Notes: generated from the letters alone by a model not told the origin. A stretch of 64,000 nucleotides of DNA from Blautia sp. An249 (GCF_002159835.1 NZ_NFJL01000004.1:62001-126000); one strand, 5' to 3'. Positions 52,879 to 62,075 are shown, counted from the stretch's first letter. Numbers and translations: made by a program.

Positions 52879-53733
52879 TTAGCAGAGTTTAAAACTGTTT
52901 TCCGGGATTCCCAGATAGATTTCCGTTCCCGGCTTTACTTTCACTTTCTGTGTATGTTTCAGCCGGGTCCCGTTTTTCAGGAAGGTTCCATTGGAAGAAT
53001 AATCCATAAGCTCATAGACTTTTTTGTCTGCTGAATAAGTAATTTCCACGTGAACCCTGCTGATTTTGTTTCCATCTAAAACCAGATTGCAGACAGCCGC
53101 ATTTCTGCCAATCAGAAGGGAAGCTCCCTCTGTCACAGGCAGATACTGTCCCTTATATTCTCCGCAGTTAATCAGCACCTGGCCGGATTCGGGCTCTGCC
53201 CCTTCCTGCTCTTCCTGTTTCGGCATCTCCCCGGCAGGCATACATAGATAAACCAGAGCCGTGATCAGCAAAAACAGATGATCCGCCAGCAGAAGAACCC
53301 ATCCTGCCCCCACATGAGCTGAGAGTCCCACATCTATTTCCATCCCGTATAGCTGGATCGTCTGCCCCATCTGACCGATAATCAGGGCGACGCTTCCAAG
53401 CACCGCGTAGATGCAGATGGGAAATATCAGCAAAACCACGGTAACTGCATATTTTATTTTTCCTCCAATCTGAAACAGATACAGAACAAATCCCGCCAGA
53501 TAAATCAGCAGGAATAATACAAAAATCACTTTCAGAGCAAGGGAGCTTTTCCCCACAAATTCCCAGAATTCCCCCAGCTCTTTTAAAGCGTCGGATTGTC
53601 TGAAAACATCTAAAAACCCTATATTTTTATTCTGCACGTTCAGGACAGGGAGAAACAGCAGGATGGCTGCTGCCAGAAATCCGCCCGCCATGCACAGTCC
53701 GGCCGGTTTAATAGCTGTAATCCATTTCTTCAT
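52879..53733 (-). CDS. Membrane FHA protein
   Basis: 284 residues. Four hydrophobic helices in the first 165 residues (about 13-32, 65-88, 93-115 and 140-165), then a canonical FHA domain (about 195-284; G-R-N-A-A-V, S-R-V-H, S-S-N-G-T). Its FHA sequence is close to that of the DUF4234-FHA protein at the other end of the operon, though the membrane parts differ. First gene of the operon; GGGAGGAG precedes ATG 53733. Confidence 0.85.
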   Translation of the reverse strand: MKKWITAIKPAGLCMAGGFLAAAILLFLPVLNVQNKNIGFLDVFRQSDALKELGEFWEFVGKSSLALKVIFVLFLLIYLAGFVLYLFQIGGKIKYAVTVVLLIFPICIYAVLGSVALIIGQMGQTIQLYGMEIDVGLSAHVGAGWVLLLADHLFLLITALVYLCMPAGEMPKQEEQEGAEPESGQVLINCGEYKGQYLPVTEGASLLIGRNAAVCNLVLDGNKISRVHVEITYSADKKVYELMDYSSNGTFLKNGTRLKHTQKVKVKPGTEIYLGIPENSFKLC

Positions 53734-53766
53734 GCCCTTTTTCTCCTCCCATTTCTTGCTGTACTT

Positions 53767-53795
53767 ATTGTATTACGAAAATGGCTAAAATTCAA
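53767..53795 (-). promoter_or_regulatory. Predicted promoter of the kinase/FHA/PP2C operon
   Basis: On the minus strand TTGAAT (53795-53790) and TACAAT (53772-53767), spacer 17, about 34 bases before ATG 53733. All ten genes to 42921 follow with gaps of 63 bases or less, so one long transcript is likely. Confidence 0.65.
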
Positions 53796-53816
53796 TAAAT
53801 TTCCCTCTGCAAATCC

Positions 53817-55391
53817 TCAGCTCTTACTGAATTCTCTCATTAATTCAAAGGAGAATAAAAGATACTGACGCTGACCGGGATCTTCCAGATCCAGTTTCGT
53901 AAGTTTCTGGATCCGCTCCAGACGGTAAAACAGTGTGCTCCTGTGGATAAACAGTTCCTTTGCCGTCTGAACGGTATTTCTCTCCAATTGCAGAAACAGC
54001 TCCAGTGTGTGATACAGTTCCGTATGATTTTTCTCATCGTATTCTTTTAATGTCCGCAAAACTCCTGAAACCAGCAGGCGGGGACTGATGTTCCGGCTGG
54101 CCTGTTCCATCATATACGCCATGGCATAATCTTCAAAGTGGTAATACCAGATCATGCTCTTGCTGCGTCTTCCATACTGCAAAGCCACGGAAGCCTGTTC
54201 ATAGCCTTCCCTTATCTGATCAAATTCAAATAATTCACTGCTGGCGCCCAGTTTAAACAGCCCTTCTCTTAAAAAATAAGCCAGACGGCTCAGAATCTCG
54301 GAGATCTCCGCCTTTTCCAGAGTGAGATTTACCACAACGGCTATGCTCTTCTCATAGAAGAAGGCGTAACCGTTGGTAATCTGGGTTTCGATATGGCCGA
54401 AAATTCCGTCGGGAGTCATATACTGAAATTCCTCTCCCTCGGCAATCAGCTTCAGACAGAGGTAGTGCTGATTCCGTTCCCAGTTCAGATATCCCAGAAG
54501 GTCGGAAATACTCTGTGCATCTGTTTCCTCCCCTTTTAAAATCCGTATAAATGACGCTTCCACATCGCTTCCCATATTCAGCCAGAAAAGCCTCTGTTTC
54601 TTCAGACATGCCTGTACCATTTTTCCCACATACTCCAAAAGCAGATAATCGCTTCTGCGAAATCCCCGCTCCACCTCATCCACACAGACTCTGCCCTCAT
54701 AGTGCTCTCCGTCGAACAGGTTCATATATAGAACCCGATACCCCCGCAGGGATGCTGAAAACATAGAAACACTTCTGGTCTTAAGAGTCTGGAGATATTC
54801 CTCGTCCACCTTAAATTCATTAATCGTTTCCAACGGAACCATTTCCCTTCCGTTTCTGGCGGCCTTCTCCCACTGAAGCATCTGTCCTGTATGGTAGGGA
54901 CAGGACAGAATATAAAAATCCGGATCGTGAATGAACAGAGGATTTCCGAATATCTCCCTGCAGATTAACAGCATCTGATCCAGGGGATTCTCCATTCGCA
55001 TAGCCCAGCACATCCGCCGTTCCCATTCTTCGTATTTAAAAAAAATCTGCTGTATTTGATTGTAAAACTGCAGATGCTCTGTAATCCCCGTTACATAAAT
55101 AATAGAGGAGGTGAAAGAAAACCGTTCGATGGGCAAATCGTCCAGAACAAGAAAGGAAATCCTCTCACAGCTTCTGAAATCCTCCTGCATACTGTCTGAA
55201 AAAACCATATAAACATAGAATTCCTCCAGCTTTTCTCCCTTCTGGAAAAAACGGATTCCTCTCAGACAGCCTTCATCTCTCCTGTAAAAAAAGTGGGAAA
55301 TCCCCAATGCCTCCAATTCGTCGGAAAGTATCTGCATATTTAAACCAAAAGGTATTTCCCCGTTTTCCTCCCGTCCATTTTTTTCTCCCAT
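53817..55391 (-). CDS. PucR-type transcriptional regulator
   Basis: About 524 residues. A long N-terminal sensory part is followed by a GGDEF-like/CdaR middle and a C-terminal PucR helix-turn-helix (A-K-E-L-F-I-H-R-S-T-L-F-Y-R-L-E-R-I). Such proteins usually activate purine, allantoin, sugar-acid or aromatic catabolism. ATG 55391 has GAGGAGGGG upstream; a longer frame to 55451 lacks one. It is divergent from the GPH transporter operon and probably controls it. Confidence 0.88.
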   Translation of the reverse strand: MGEKNGREENGEIPFGLNMQILSDELEALGISHFFYRRDEGCLRGIRFFQKGEKLEEFYVYMVFSDSMQEDFRSCERISFLVLDDLPIERFSFTSSIIYVTGITEHLQFYNQIQQIFFKYEEWERRMCWAMRMENPLDQMLLICREIFGNPLFIHDPDFYILSCPYHTGQMLQWEKAARNGREMVPLETINEFKVDEEYLQTLKTRSVSMFSASLRGYRVLYMNLFDGEHYEGRVCVDEVERGFRRSDYLLLEYVGKMVQACLKKQRLFWLNMGSDVEASFIRILKGEETDAQSISDLLGYLNWERNQHYLCLKLIAEGEEFQYMTPDGIFGHIETQITNGYAFFYEKSIAVVVNLTLEKAEISEILSRLAYFLREGLFKLGASSELFEFDQIREGYEQASVALQYGRRSKSMIWYYHFEDYAMAYMMEQASRNISPRLLVSGVLRTLKEYDEKNHTELYHTLELFLQLERNTVQTAKELFIHRSTLFYRLERIQKLTKLDLEDPGQRQYLLFSFELMREFSKS

Positions 55392-55601
55392 GAAACCCCT
55401 CCTCTGTATGTTTTTTTCAGTATAACACACCCTGTCTGTATGCTCAATCAATTTGTCTTTTGTATTCCTACAAAATGTTCAACTCGTCTCAAAAAAGATT
55501 CGACCTGCTGTAGAATTTTTTTCATTTACTAATCGTGCTAAAATACAGGCAATATATAAATTTCTTATATAATTATCACATTTTTTAAGGGAGGGTAGAA
55601 T

Positions 55602-56993
55602 ATGAGTGAAAATTCTAACCAAAAACCAAAAGGGCTGAGTAAAGCCCTGAAACTGTTTTACGGCGTAGGGGACTGCGGGTTCACGCTTATGACCAACGTG
55701 GAAAGTTATTATTTTAACTTTTTCCTGACAAATCTGGCTCAGTTCAGCCTGGGAACCGTATCCTTTATTACCACATTAGCCAGCGCTGTTGACGCCTGTC
55801 TGTCCTGGATGTACGGAGCTGTCCTTAACAGTATCCGTCCCAGAAAATGGGGACGGTACCGCTCCTGGCTGGTTCTGCTGCCATGGTTGGTTCCATTCCT
55901 CTATGCGTTCCAGTTCTTAAAGGTGGGGGACGGTATCCTGTCCATTGCAGTAATTGTATTTGCGGCAGTTGTCAGCCATGTGGTATGGAACTTCCCCTAT
56001 GTGGCCAATGTATCCATGATTTCTGTGGCCGGCAAGACCGCCAATGACCGCGCCCAGTTATCTTCCACCCGCGCCGCCTGGGCCAATTTCTCAAAGGTTA
56101 TTTTTTCCTATGTAGGACCGCCTCTGGCTGCTCTTTTCGCAGGGCTGATCGGCGATAAAAACCAGTATGCAGCTACTGCTTTCGTATTGGGCTGTGTAAT
56201 GGCTGTTTTATACTTTGCACACTTTAAAATGTTTGACGGTTATGAAGAAGTGGACTGGGATGCTGTTAAGGATCAGAAAAAAGACAAAACCAAAACCAGC
56301 GGAAAAGACCTGCTCCATGCTCTTTTACAGAATCCGCCTCTGATCGTGTTAATGCTGGCGGATCTTGCCAAATGGATGTTTAACTTTGTTGTATCCGGCG
56401 TTGCCATTTACTACTTTACATATGTAGCGCAAAATGAAGGGATGCTGGCCACCTACATCCTGGTTTCTAACATTTTATGTGTTATCGGATCCTATATTGC
56501 CAAGAACTTTGCCAAGAAGGTATCTACCCGGATGACTACCATCGTTACCTTCTTCGCCATGGCCGTTGTAATGATTGTGGCAAACTTCCTGTATTCTAAC
56601 GTGATTCTGGTCTTAATCCTGATGTCTCTGGCACAGTTTGGCTACGGAATCGCTTACGCCTGTACTCCGGCGCTTTATGCAGATACCATTATTTATTCCG
56701 AATGGAAAACAGGCAAAAATGCCACCGGATGGATCAGTGGTCTTCAGAATGTTCCTTTAAAAGTAGGCGTTATGACTCGTGGTATCATTATTTCCGCCTG
56801 TCTGGCTCTGGCTGCCTTTGACCCCAGCATCGATCCGTCTATGGCAACTGCTGAATTGCAGCAGGGAATCTGTATTGCCTTTATGATTATCCCCGCTGTG
56901 GCTCTGTTGGTTGCAGCCGTACTTCTCTTTGCCGGTTTCAAACTTACCAAAGAGAAAGTGGAACAGTATCAGAAGGAAATCGCAGCCCGTTAG
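55602..56993 (+). CDS. GPH-family MFS transporter
   Basis: 463 residues with 12 hydrophobic helices. The start (L-F-Y-G-V-G-D-C-G-F-T-L-M-T-N-V) is characteristic of the glycoside-pentoside-hexuronide:cation symporter family, and Y-A-D-T-I-I-Y-S-E-W-K-T-G-K-N-A-T-G is the late GPH motif. GPH members carry sugars or glycosides with Na+ or H+, but relatives in anaerobes also accompany aromatic or methoxy-compound loci. AAGGGAGGG precedes ATG 55602. Confidence 0.85.
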   Translation: MSENSNQKPKGLSKALKLFYGVGDCGFTLMTNVESYYFNFFLTNLAQFSLGTVSFITTLASAVDACLSWMYGAVLNSIRPRKWGRYRSWLVLLPWLVPFLYAFQFLKVGDGILSIAVIVFAAVVSHVVWNFPYVANVSMISVAGKTANDRAQLSSTRAAWANFSKVIFSYVGPPLAALFAGLIGDKNQYAATAFVLGCVMAVLYFAHFKMFDGYEEVDWDAVKDQKKDKTKTSGKDLLHALLQNPPLIVLMLADLAKWMFNFVVSGVAIYYFTYVAQNEGMLATYILVSNILCVIGSYIAKNFAKKVSTRMTTIVTFFAMAVVMIVANFLYSNVILVLILMSLAQFGYGIAYACTPALYADTIIYSEWKTGKNATGWISGLQNVPLKVGVMTRGIIISACLALAAFDPSIDPSMATAELQQGICIAFMIIPAVALLVAAVLLFAGFKLTKEKVEQYQKEIAAR

Positions 56994-57017
56994 GAAAAAG
57001 GAAAGGAGATTTTAGAA

Positions 57018-58070
57018 ATGAGTGTAAATATTGAGAAAGAACTGGAAATCATCGGCGAATACAGCATGCCCGGAATCTACGGAGCGCCTGACACGATCGT
57101 GCCTAAGCACAATTATCCCATTACCCCGAAGGAAAACATGCTTCGTCTTTTAAGAGGGGAAATGCCTCTCTGGGTTCCCAACCAGACTCTGGATAATAAC
57201 GCCATTCAGCCCATGGTAATGCCCGATGCCCGTGCCCGCAGCTTCGGCGGTACCGACTGGTTCGGCATTGAATGGGAATATGAACCTTTAACGAAGGCAG
57301 CTATGGTAAAACCCGGGACCAGAAGACTTTCTGATCTGACCAACTGGAGAGAAGAACTGGTTTTCCCGGATCTGTCAGCCATTGACTGGCAAAAAGATTA
57401 CGAAGAAAACTATAAGGGAAGAATTGCAGAGGATCGCCTTTCTTATTTTGTCATTGTAAACGGCCTCTTTGAAAGACTGGCGGATCTGACCAGCTTTGAA
57501 GATACTTTCTGCTACCTGCTGGAAGAACCGGAAGAATTAACTGCCTTTTACGACAAACTGGCGGACTGGCATATTGAACTGATTAAGATTGCCAAAGAAG
57601 TGTACCACGCAGATATGATTCTGTTCCATGACGATATGGGCACCCAGCGCAGCACCTTCTTCTCCCCTGCTATGTATGATGAGTTATTCGTGCCTCAGTA
57701 TCAGAAAATCACCAAAGCCGCCCATGATCTGGGAATGTACATCTGTCTTCATTCCTGCGGCTGCATTTCCACCCTGATGCCTCTGATCATTAAAGCAGGT
57801 TTCGACGCCTGGGAAGGCCAGGACAGCGCCAACGATAAAGAGGCAATTATGAAGGAATACGGAAAGGATCTGGCTCAGCTTACTTTATATATTATCCCTG
57901 CAGACATGAGTACCGAAGACGCCATTGCTGATATTCACAAAAGAGTGGATACTCTGGCCTCCACCGGCCGTTTCGGCTGCCGGTTACGGGATGAGAAGCC
58001 TGACCGGGAAGTGAATCTGGCAGATGAATTATACCGCTACAGCCGGATGAAATATCTGGAAATGAACTAG
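57018..58070 (+). CDS. Uroporphyrinogen-decarboxylase-fold protein
   Basis: 350 residues. The URO-D/methyltransferase superfamily pattern includes H-D-D-M-G-T-Q near residue 205 and L-H-S-C-G-C-I-S near 250, a likely zinc-binding H-x-C-x-C as in corrinoid methyltransferases (MtaA, MtbA). True heme-pathway HemE lacks such a Cys pair, so this is probably not hemE. Members often move methyl groups in one-carbon metabolism; which donor is unknown. It follows the transporter by 24 bases with AAAGGAG upstream. Confidence 0.8.
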   Translation: MSVNIEKELEIIGEYSMPGIYGAPDTIVPKHNYPITPKENMLRLLRGEMPLWVPNQTLDNNAIQPMVMPDARARSFGGTDWFGIEWEYEPLTKAAMVKPGTRRLSDLTNWREELVFPDLSAIDWQKDYEENYKGRIAEDRLSYFVIVNGLFERLADLTSFEDTFCYLLEEPEELTAFYDKLADWHIELIKIAKEVYHADMILFHDDMGTQRSTFFSPAMYDELFVPQYQKITKAAHDLGMYICLHSCGCISTLMPLIIKAGFDAWEGQDSANDKEAIMKEYGKDLAQLTLYIIPADMSTEDAIADIHKRVDTLASTGRFGCRLRDEKPDREVNLADELYRYSRMKYLEMN

Positions 58071-58089
58071 CTTCCGGAGGACTTTCGCT

Positions 58090-58884
58090 ATGTATGAAGA
58101 CTTATATTTCACCCTGACAGAAGAACACATACAGGCCTATGCAGACCGGATTGGAATCTCTCTTCCAATCCGGCCGGATGTAAAACACCTGGATCAGATT
58201 ATTTATCAGCATCAGTGCCGGATTCCTTTCGAGAATCTGGATGTGTTTGATAGAAAAATAACGCCTTCTTTAAATGTTTACGCACTATATGACAAGATCG
58301 TTACCAGAAAAAGAGGGGGCTACTGCTTCGAACTGAATGCCCTGTTATGTCACTTTCTCAGGGCTGCGGGTTATGAAGCCTATGCCTGCTCCTGCCGGAT
58401 TCTCCGGGGCAAATCCTTTATTCCGCCCCGGCTCCACCAGGCAATTTTAGTCCGGATCCAGGACACTCTGTACTATTGTGACGTGGGCTATGGCGGACCT
58501 CAGCCTGCCGGCGCCGTTCCCGTGGTTTCCGGAGCCCAAAAAATCATCCGGGGGGAAACATTCTTTATGGAGCAGAGCAGCAATTGCTACTGGACCTTAT
58601 CCCGGATTACTTCCGAGGGAATGGAGGAGAAAGTCATTCAGTTTACCACACAGATTCAGGAGGCAGTAAATTTCGTTCCCATTAATTTCTACTGCGCCAA
58701 TCATCCGGACTGTGTATTTACCCAGAAACGGCTGGTGAACTTACGGCTTCCCGACGGAAGTCTGGCATTAACGGATATGACCTTTACCAGAAGAGAGAAC
58801 GGCTCCTGTACTACGAAAGAGCTGACCTCTCAGAAAGAACTGGAAGAAATACTGGCAGAACAATTTGGAATCTGCAGTTTTTAA
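58090..58884 (+). CDS. Arylamine N-acetyltransferase
   Basis: 264 residues. The catalytic triad is intact: Cys79 in R-G-G-Y-C-F-E-L-N, His116 in R-L-H-Q-A-I-L and Asp131 in D-V-G-Y-G-G. NAT enzymes move acetyl from acetyl-CoA to arylamines or hydrazines and in some bacteria act in secondary metabolism. It follows the URO-D gene by 19 bases (CCGGAGG upstream), so it is part of the same operon as the GPH carrier. No NAT-inactivating changes were seen. Confidence 0.93.
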   Translation: MYEDLYFTLTEEHIQAYADRIGISLPIRPDVKHLDQIIYQHQCRIPFENLDVFDRKITPSLNVYALYDKIVTRKRGGYCFELNALLCHFLRAAGYEAYACSCRILRGKSFIPPRLHQAILVRIQDTLYYCDVGYGGPQPAGAVPVVSGAQKIIRGETFFMEQSSNCYWTLSRITSEGMEEKVIQFTTQIQEAVNFVPINFYCANHPDCVFTQKRLVNLRLPDGSLALTDMTFTRRENGSCTTKELTSQKELEEILAEQFGICSF

Positions 58885-58885
58885 A

Positions 58886-58905
58886 GGCTCCCCAGACGGG
58901 GAGCC
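58886..58905. terminator. Short bidirectional terminator
   Basis: GGCTCCCC (58886-58893) and GGGGAGCC (58898-58905) with a 4-base loop, between the convergent NAT and sigma-like genes. T tracts are weak. Confidence 0.6.
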
Positions 58906-58909
58906 CTTC

Positions 58910-59644
58910 CTATTTGTCGTCTCCTGTGAGACGCAGCACATCCATAATTTCCTCTTCACTCATATCTAAAATAATTGACAGCTCTTTCACGCTGTACTTC
59001 TCGCTGGTATCTTCGGTCAGCGCACGTACGTCCTCCTCCAGCCTTCTTACCTTTTCCACCAGGTATTCATCCTGGTCTTTCTGCTGCTGATGTTCTCCCA
59101 CAGTCTTTCGGATTCCTTCCCGGACTTTACCGAGAAGTCTCTCTCTGTCAAGACTCTCCGGCTCTTCCAGAGCGGCTACCAGCGCCATATTTCCTTCCTG
59201 AATCATATCTCCGATGAAATAGCCTTCCCTGTGATATGCCAGCGCAATGGAAATCACTTCCGGAAGATATGCCTCCATCAAAGGCTTCCCTGCCAGAGTA
59301 TCTCCCTTCCCGTGACGCAGGAACAATTCCTCTTCCTGTTCTGCTGTAAGCCGGGGGATCTCCTGAAGACTTTCCTGATACTCCTGTAAATAAGCCTTTT
59401 CTTCTTCTGTAAGGGGAGCTGCTTCGGCTGCTTTCCCTTTTTTCTCCGGCTCTTTTGTTTCCTCCCGGCCTTCTACTGTGATCCCCTGCAGTTTTAAATA
59501 GGCATAAATTTTCTCCATCTGGCTGTCCTGAAGCTGATCCTCCCGGAAAAAGTCCCGGACTTCTTCTTCAGGAATTTTCTTCCCTTTCCCATTTGCCAGT
59601 GTACGTAAATCCGCCAGCTTTTTCTGAAATTCTGCTATATCCAT
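58910..59644 (-). CDS. Sigma-70-like protein lacking DNA-recognition regions
   Basis: 244 residues. Residues about 1-55 resemble sigma-70 region 1.1, about 80-105 region 1.2 (I-P-R-L-T-A-E-Q-E-E-E-L-F), about 115-155 regions 2.1-2.2 (Y-L-P-E-V-I-S-I-A-L-A-Y...D-M-I-Q-E-G-N-M-A-L-V), and about 215-240 region 3 (Y-S-V-K-E-L-S-I-I-L-D-M-S-E-E-E-I). The -10 melting motif (W-W-I-R-Q-A) and region 4 are missing. It might bind core RNA polymerase without promoter recognition. AAGGAG lies about 12 bases before ATG 59644. Confidence 0.75.
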   Translation of the reverse strand: MDIAEFQKKLADLRTLANGKGKKIPEEEVRDFFREDQLQDSQMEKIYAYLKLQGITVEGREETKEPEKKGKAAEAAPLTEEEKAYLQEYQESLQEIPRLTAEQEEELFLRHGKGDTLAGKPLMEAYLPEVISIALAYHREGYFIGDMIQEGNMALVAALEEPESLDRERLLGKVREGIRKTVGEHQQQKDQDEYLVEKVRRLEEDVRALTEDTSEKYSVKELSIILDMSEEEIMDVLRLTGDDK

Positions 59645-61010
59645 GAATGTTCTTTACTCCTTCTTTCTGAAAATAAGCTCTGGTCTCCCGAATCACCACC
59701 GGGCTTAGAAGCAGAAGTCCCACCAGATTGGGAAACGCCATAAGCGCATTGGTAATATCTGCCAGATACCAGATTGGTTCCAAAGATAAAAAAGGCGCAG
59801 CCGCAATGCAGGCAATGTAGAGAATACGGTATCCAAACACCAACCGGGTATTCCCGCTTAAATAAACCAGACACCGCTCTCCGTAATAGTTCCATCCGAT
59901 AATCGTCGTAAAAGAAAAGAATATCAGTCCAATGGACACCAGATACATTCCCGTGTTTCCCGGAAGTCCCTGATTAAATGCATAATTGGACAGAATTCCT
60001 CCGTCGTAGGAACTGGTTTCCAGAAGTCCGGAAGAGAGAATTACCAGGGCAGTCATGGTGCAGATTACAATGGTGGTGAAAAATACACCCGTCATGGAAA
60101 TCAATCCCTGGCGAACCGGTGACTTTGTTTTGGCCGCCGCTGCAATAATAGGCGAACTTCCCAGACCTGCCTCATTGGTGTATACACCTCTGGCAATTCC
60201 CGTTCTCATGGCAGTCATAACGGATATAACGGCTGTGCCGGCCACACCGCCTCCCACTGCGCGGGGTGTAAAAGCAGCCTGAAAAATAGACCGAAACGCA
60301 CCCGGCAGGGCAGAGGCATGGAGAACTAACAGTACCAGGGCAGTCAGCACGTACAGGATGGCCATCACCGGCACCACAACTTCCGCCACCCTGGAAATGG
60401 AACGGACCCCTCCCAGGATCACACAGGCGGTCAGTATGGTCAGGACCCCTCCGATAACAATCACGGGAACGTGAAAGGCATTGTGAGTGGACTCCACAAT
60501 GGCATTTACCTGGGGAAAAGTTCCGCAGCCAAGCAGGGCGGTAATCACTCCGAAGACAGAGAACAGACAGGCCAGCCATTTCCAGTTCTTTCCCAGTCCT
60601 TTTTCAATGTAATACATGGGGCCTCCTGCAATATTTCCGTTTTCATCCACGGTTCTGTATTTTACCGCCAGAACCCCTTCTGCATACTTTGTGGCCATGC
60701 CAAGCAGGGCGGAAACCCACATCCAGAACAGGGCTCCCGGACCGCCGGTCCGAAGAGCCGTCGCCACTCCCACAATACTGCCGGTTCCGATGGTCGCAGC
60801 CAGGGCTGTACACAAAGAAGCGAAGGCGGAAACATCCCCCTGTCCCTCTTCTTTTTCAAAAATGTATCTCACCGCTTTGGGAAACGCGGTAATCGAAACG
60901 CCTTTTAAACGTATGGTATAATAAAATCCCACGGCCAGCAACAGAAAAATCGTCAGCGGCCCCCAGACAACCGTCTGTATTCCTTTTAAAATCTCTAATA
61001 AGCTTTCCAT
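59568..61010 (-). CDS. AGCS family sodium:amino acid symporter
   Basis: About 480 residues with ten or eleven helices. Signature elements: A-L-A-A-T-I-G-T-G-S-I-V-G-V-A-T-A, G-G-P-G-A-L-F-W-M-W and N-E-A-G-L-G-S-S-P-I-I-A-A-A-A-K-T. It imports alanine or glycine with sodium. The last 26 codons overlap the sigma-like gene. A loss of one base in the A-run at 59670-59673 (plus strand) would end the protein at A-Y-F-R-K-K-E, with a TAA at 59656-59654, so a frameshift close to the C-terminus is likely. ATG 61010 has GAGGGG upstream. Confidence 0.88.
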   Translation of the reverse strand: MESLLEILKGIQTVVWGPLTIFLLLAVGFYYTIRLKGVSITAFPKAVRYIFEKEEGQGDVSAFASLCTALAATIGTGSIVGVATALRTGGPGALFWMWVSALLGMATKYAEGVLAVKYRTVDENGNIAGGPMYYIEKGLGKNWKWLACLFSVFGVITALLGCGTFPQVNAIVESTHNAFHVPVIVIGGVLTILTACVILGGVRSISRVAEVVVPVMAILYVLTALVLLVLHASALPGAFRSIFQAAFTPRAVGGGVAGTAVISVMTAMRTGIARGVYTNEAGLGSSPIIAAAAKTKSPVRQGLISMTGVFFTTIVICTMTALVILSSGLLETSSYDGGILSNYAFNQGLPGNTGMYLVSIGLIFFSFTTIIGWNYYGERCLVYLSGNTRLVFGYRILYIACIAAAPFLSLEPIWYLADITNALMAFPNLVGLLLLSPVVIRETRAYFQKEGVKNIHGYSRISEKAGGFTYTGKWEREENS

Positions 61011-61204
61011 AAAGCCCCTCTTTTCGTATTTTTTTTGACACACTTTTCATTTATACCACAGAATCGTTAATTTTTCTAGTTTTTTTGATATAAACCAAAA
61101 TTTTTCTGTTTTTACCCTGAAACTTCTCAGGCATTCGCTAGACTTTTTTGCAGGAATGGGCTATCATGAACACAAAGAGAATATTGAAAACGAGGGGGGA
61201 TTTC

Positions 61205-62075
61205 ATGCAGTTATCCATCAATTGGAAACATGAGTGCAAGCGTGTTCTTTTCGGTGTCCTGGCGGCTGTTATCATGGCTGCCAATATTAAAACTTTTGTA
61301 AATGCCGGAGATCTGTATCCCGGCGGTTTTAACGGAATCACCTTGCTGATTCAGACCATCTTCGAGAGATTTTTCCAGATAGGGATTCCGTTTTCCGTGA
61401 TCAGCCTTACACTTAATGCTATACCGGCAATCGTAAGTTTTAGAATGATCGGAGCAAAATTCACCACCATGTCCTGTATTGTCATTATACTGATCAGTGT
61501 GCTGACGGATCTGATTCCCGCCCAGCCCATCACTTACGATCCTCTTTTAATCAGTATTTTCGGAGGATTAATTAATGGATTCTCCATCAGTCTTTGTCTG
61601 ATTGGGAATACATCCAGCGGCGGGACCGACTTTATTGCCATTTATTTTTCCGAAAAAAAGGGAATTGACGTCTGGAATTATATTCTGATTGGAAATGCTG
61701 TGGTACTGTTTCTGGCAGGAATTTTATTTGGATGGGATAAGGCATTATTTATATTCCATTATCTTTCAGTTTACCTCCACCCAGGTGGTTCAGATCCTTC
61801 ACCAGAAATATAAGAAACATACCCTGTTTATTATTACAAATCAGCCTCAGAAAGTGTATGAAGAGATTTCTAAGATTACCAATCACAGTGCCACCCAGTT
61901 CTCCGGAACCGGATGCTACCAGGGGGAATCTCACACCATGATTTACTCGGTTGTTTCAAGAGATGAAGCCAAGATTTTAATTAAAAAGGTAAAAGAAGCA
62001 GATCCCCAGGCTTTTATTAACGTGATTAAGACAGATTATATTAACGGGCGCTTTTACCATAAGGCCGATTACTGA
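61205..62075 (+). pseudogene. YitT family membrane protein, frameshifted
   Basis: The first frame (61205-61813) gives the YitT membrane domain (five or six helices, N-A-G-D-L-Y-P-G-G-F-N-G-I-T, N-T-S-S-G-G-T-D-F-I). After G-W-D-K-A-L near 61745 the sequence continues in the next frame (Y-S-I-I-F-Q-F-T-S-T-Q-V-V) to the DUF2179 C-terminal domain and ends at 62075. Skipping one base near 61748-61756 restores one protein of about 290 residues. It may be a real mutation or a sequencing error. GAGGGGGG precedes ATG 61205; role of YitT proteins is unclear. The gene end overlaps the convergent chromate transporter by 7 bases. Confidence 0.8.

Noticed and set aside
42921-53733. A type VI or type VII secretion locus, because FHA, kinase and PP2C genes often accompany these
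   Set aside because: No secretion structural gene (Tss, EssC-type ATPase, WXG100) was seen in the window.
57018-58070. Calling the URO-D-fold gene hemE
   Set aside because: It has an H-x-C-x-C segment typical of methyltransferase-type members, and no other heme synthesis gene adjoins it.
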